A stretch of DNA of 32,662 nucleotides from Pseudomonadota bacterium. Lineage in GTDB: Bacteria; Myxococcota_A; Polyangia; Polyangiales; Polyangiaceae. The translations under genes and the position numbers were made by a program. Each line of letters begins with the position of its first letter. The first letter of the stretch is position 1. Of this stretch, positions 30,998 through 32,662 are shown piece after piece. The stretch spans positions 1-32,662 of the forward strand of contig JAEYVE010000073.1 of assembly GCA_023432025.1 (NCBI GenBank), in the 5' to 3' direction. The notes beneath the pieces were generated by a model. It was not told the origin of the DNA, made no database searches, and saw only the letters and a program-made list of their open reading frames with translations.

Positions 30998-31029
30998 GGT
31001 GGGGCTCGCTTCACGAGGCCGCACGGTGC

Positions 31030-32040
31030 TCAACGCACGCCTTGGTAGACCCAAACCGTGCGGTCCCGCTCTTCGGGGCGGGTTGCGCTCCAAATGAGCG
31101 CCGTTGCCGTTGCGGCGACGGCGACACCCAAAAACGTGTAGCCCCACGGCGCCCAGCTCCGCGTTTCAGCGGCGGGCTCATCGGTTCGCAGTGCACGCGC
31201 CGGTGCGGCGCTGGGCCACGGCGCGAACGGCTCGCAGCTGCCGCGCCGACAGCGGGCGAGCTCGAGTGAGCCAGGACGTCCGGGACGCGCGGCGACCCAC
31301 TCGTCGCAGCGAACTCGAGCCAGCGTGTCGCTCGCTCGGCCGAGGGCCAGATCTTCTGCGCCACACGGCGCTGGCGTCGCCAACGCCACGGAGAGCAACG
31401 GGCTCTCTTCGGACGCGTTGACCCAGCCCGCCCAGAGCAGGCGAGTGCCGCGCAGCACGCGCAGGTGGTGAAGTCCGGAAGTGCTCTCGAGGTGGGCGCG
31501 CTCACGGGGCGCTTGGATTGCGGCGCCGTCCCACTCGACCACGTCGCCTTCGAGCCACCCGCGCAGCGACAGCTCGAGTCGAGTGCGCTCCGCGTTCACG
31601 GCGAGCGCGGGCTCCACGGATTCGTCGAGCTCGGGAGCACGCGCGCCGCCGAGTCCTTGCGCGTCTCTCTGCGCCGCTTCTGCGCTGTCGTCGTTTCCGA
31701 GGGCGCGCGCCGCTTCGGCGAACGCGGCGCGCGCTTCCGCCATGAGCCAGTGTGCTTGAGGCAGCTCGGGATGCTCGCGAAGCTCCGCTTCTGCAGCGGC
31801 GGCGTGCTGCTCTGCGTTCTTCGGATCGCCAGCGTCGAGCGCGACGCGCGCTTCCTCGAGTGCTCTCTCGATGTGAGACACTATCTCACTCGCGTAGCTC
31901 GCCGGAGCACGCGCCGGTGTCGCCCTGGACAAACGCAGGGTCGCGCCTTGATGCCGCGCCCAGTCGTCGAGCAGCTGTTGTTCGGAGGGCGTGGGCCCTG
32001 CCGTGAGCGGCAGCCACAAGAGGACCCAGGTTTGGCTCAC
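31030..32040 (-). CDS. exported protein with C-terminal membrane helix, unknown function
   Basis: A 336-residue protein. The N-terminus (QTWVLLWLPLTAGPTPSE) is a short hydrophobic signal. Residues ~50-130 are Ala/Glu-rich and helical, with a TPR-like pattern (ALEEARVALDAGDPKNAEQHAAAAEAELREHPELPQAHWLMAEA, shown only in part as ARVALDAGDPKNAEQH). A beta-rich segment follows (RLELSLRGWLEGDVVEWDG, GLHHLRVLRG) that resembles a PEGA-type domain. Near the C-terminus is one membrane helix (YTFLGVAVAATATALIW). Proteins of this layout are common and uncharacterised in myxobacteria. GTG start at 32040. It is convergent with argH and divergent from the MglA-like gene, sharing a 120-nt promoter region. 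Confidence 0.65.
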   Translation of the reverse strand: MSQTWVLLWLPLTAGPTPSEQQLLDDWARHQGATLRLSRATPARAPASYASEIVSHIERALEEARVALDAGDPKNAEQHAAAAEAELREHPELPQAHWLMAEARAAFAEAARALGNDDSAEAAQRDAQGLGGARAPELDESVEPALAVNAERTRLELSLRGWLEGDVVEWDGAAIQAPRERAHLESTSGLHHLRVLRGTRLLWAGWVNASEESPLLSVALATPAPCGAEDLALGRASDTLARVRCDEWVAARPGRPGSLELARCRRGSCEPFAPWPSAAPARALRTDEPAAETRSWAPWGYTFLGVAVAATATALIWSATRPEERDRTVWVYQGVR

Positions 32041-32160
32041 TCGAACCCCATGGTAGGCTGCCGGCCGTGAATCCGCCTTGGACTAGGGTGGCCGCCGCTG
32101 TGAGTGATTCGGCGCACTCGAGGCTGTTCGAGGAACCGCGGCACTCTCGGAAGGTACACC

Positions 32161-32662
32161 GTGCAGCTTGACTTCGCTTCACGCGAGCTGACCATCAAGC
32201 TCGTCTACTACGGGCCGGCCCTCAGCGGGAAGACGACGAATCTCCAAGCGCTGCACTTGGCTGCCGAGTCGGAGGCGAAGGGGCGCCTCATGACGCTCGA
32301 GACCAAGGACGACCGCACCTTGTTCTTCGACTTGTTGCCGCTGCGTTTCGAGGACGAAAGCGGCTTGTCGGTGCGCTTGAAGGTGTTCACGGTGCCCGGC
32401 CAGGTCATTCACGCCTCCACGCGTCGCCTCGTGGTGCAGGGCGCGGACGGCGTGGCGTTCATCGCAGACTCCCGGAAGGGTGAAACCTCGAACAACGCCG
32501 AGGCCTTCGTGGATTTGCGAAGGAACCTGGACGCTCAGGGCATTTCATTGGAGCGAATGCCGCTCGTCATCCAATTCAACAAGCGTGACTTGCCCGACAT
32601 CCGCAGCGAGTCGGAAATCGCGGACATGGCCCGTCATGGCAAGGAGCCGGTGTACCTGGCCG
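32161..32662 (+). CDS. MglA-like small GTPase, 3' truncated
   Basis: The first 167 residues of a Ras-like GTPase of the MglA family, the polarity switch of gliding motility in Myxococcus. Motifs: P-loop KLVYYGPALSGKTTNLQ, the segment TLETKDDRTLFFDLLPL (with the Thr of switch 1), G3 in the MglA-type form FTVPGQV where Ras has DxxG, and G4 QFNKRDLPD. Relative to classical MglA it has ALSGKTT for GLCGKTT and HASTRRLVVQGADG for YDASRKLILKGVDG, so it is a paralogue rather than certainly MglA itself. The GTG at 32161 is preceded by GGAAGG. The gene runs off the window end, so a downstream mglB-like partner cannot be seen. Confidence 0.9.
   Translation, partial: MQLDFASRELTIKLVYYGPALSGKTTNLQALHLAAESEAKGRLMTLETKDDRTLFFDLLPLRFEDESGLSVRLKVFTVPGQVIHASTRRLVVQGADGVAFIADSRKGETSNNAEAFVDLRRNLDAQGISLERMPLVIQFNKRDLPDIRSESEIADMARHGKEPVYLA

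Overview
The window looks like the chromosome of a high-GC myxobacterium (Myxococcota), probably of the Sorangium/Polyangium side. This is inferred from gene types: an MglA-like gliding GTPase, a soluble-headed Ser/Thr kinase with an N-terminal zinc ribbon, a PrkA protein, an orphan receiver-XRE response regulator, many lipoproteins, strong G/C third-position bias and frequent GTG/TTG starts. There is no phage, insertion sequence, CRISPR array or integrase. Most genes are ordinary chromosomal housekeeping or regulatory genes; the less explained material is in the intergenic DNA and in a few lineage-specific envelope genes.

Layout. 1-5.0 kb: the 3' part of an N-acetylmuramoyl-L-alanine amidase, a possible small RNA or attenuator, a DksA/TraR-family regulator behind a clear promoter, and a convergent uvrA whose first zinc-module cysteine pair is missing. 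5.3-7.6 kb: a CAU tRNA (probably tRNA-Ile2), then a coiled-coil zinc-ribbon protein directly followed by a membrane-anchored Ser/Thr kinase. 7.6-11.7 kb: repeats, a secreted DsbD-N-like protein, a long PrkA and a TatD nuclease. 11.7-13.8 kb: elongator tRNA-Met, a hairpin-rich gap, a receiver-XRE regulator (minus strand), a second gap with a 39-bp tandem repeat, and tRNA-Pro(CGG).

14-20.1 kb: etfB-etfA (electron-transfer flavoprotein, minus strand) divergent from a tight plus-strand run: nadB, a CPBP-family membrane protease, a patatin-like lipase and a lipoprotein with two Tudor/Agenet-like barrels. The last three genes overlap or nearly touch and form the most interesting uncharacterised cassette here. 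20.2-24.8 kb: a DesK/NarL-type kinase and regulator pair, an XRE-cupin regulator with a probable leaderless promoter, and typA/bipA. 25-26.7 kb: a TonB-like protein divergent from a small lipoprotein with a strong terminator. 26.7-32.7 kb: hflX (minus), thrB-type homoserine kinase plus argH (plus), a membrane-anchored protein of unknown function (minus), and the 5' part of an MglA-like GTPase cut by the window end.

Regulatory signals that can be read directly include TTGACR-type promoters for dksA and two tRNAs, three extended -10 promoters (TGnTATC) placed 6-8 nt before start codons, five copies of a GKTGCTCCCGCA motif confined to gaps between genes, and several factor-independent terminators. 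I found no convincing new defence or biosynthetic system. The best candidates for undescribed biology are the CPBP-patatin-Tudor lipoprotein cassette, the structured gap after tRNA-Met, and the dispersed intergenic motif.
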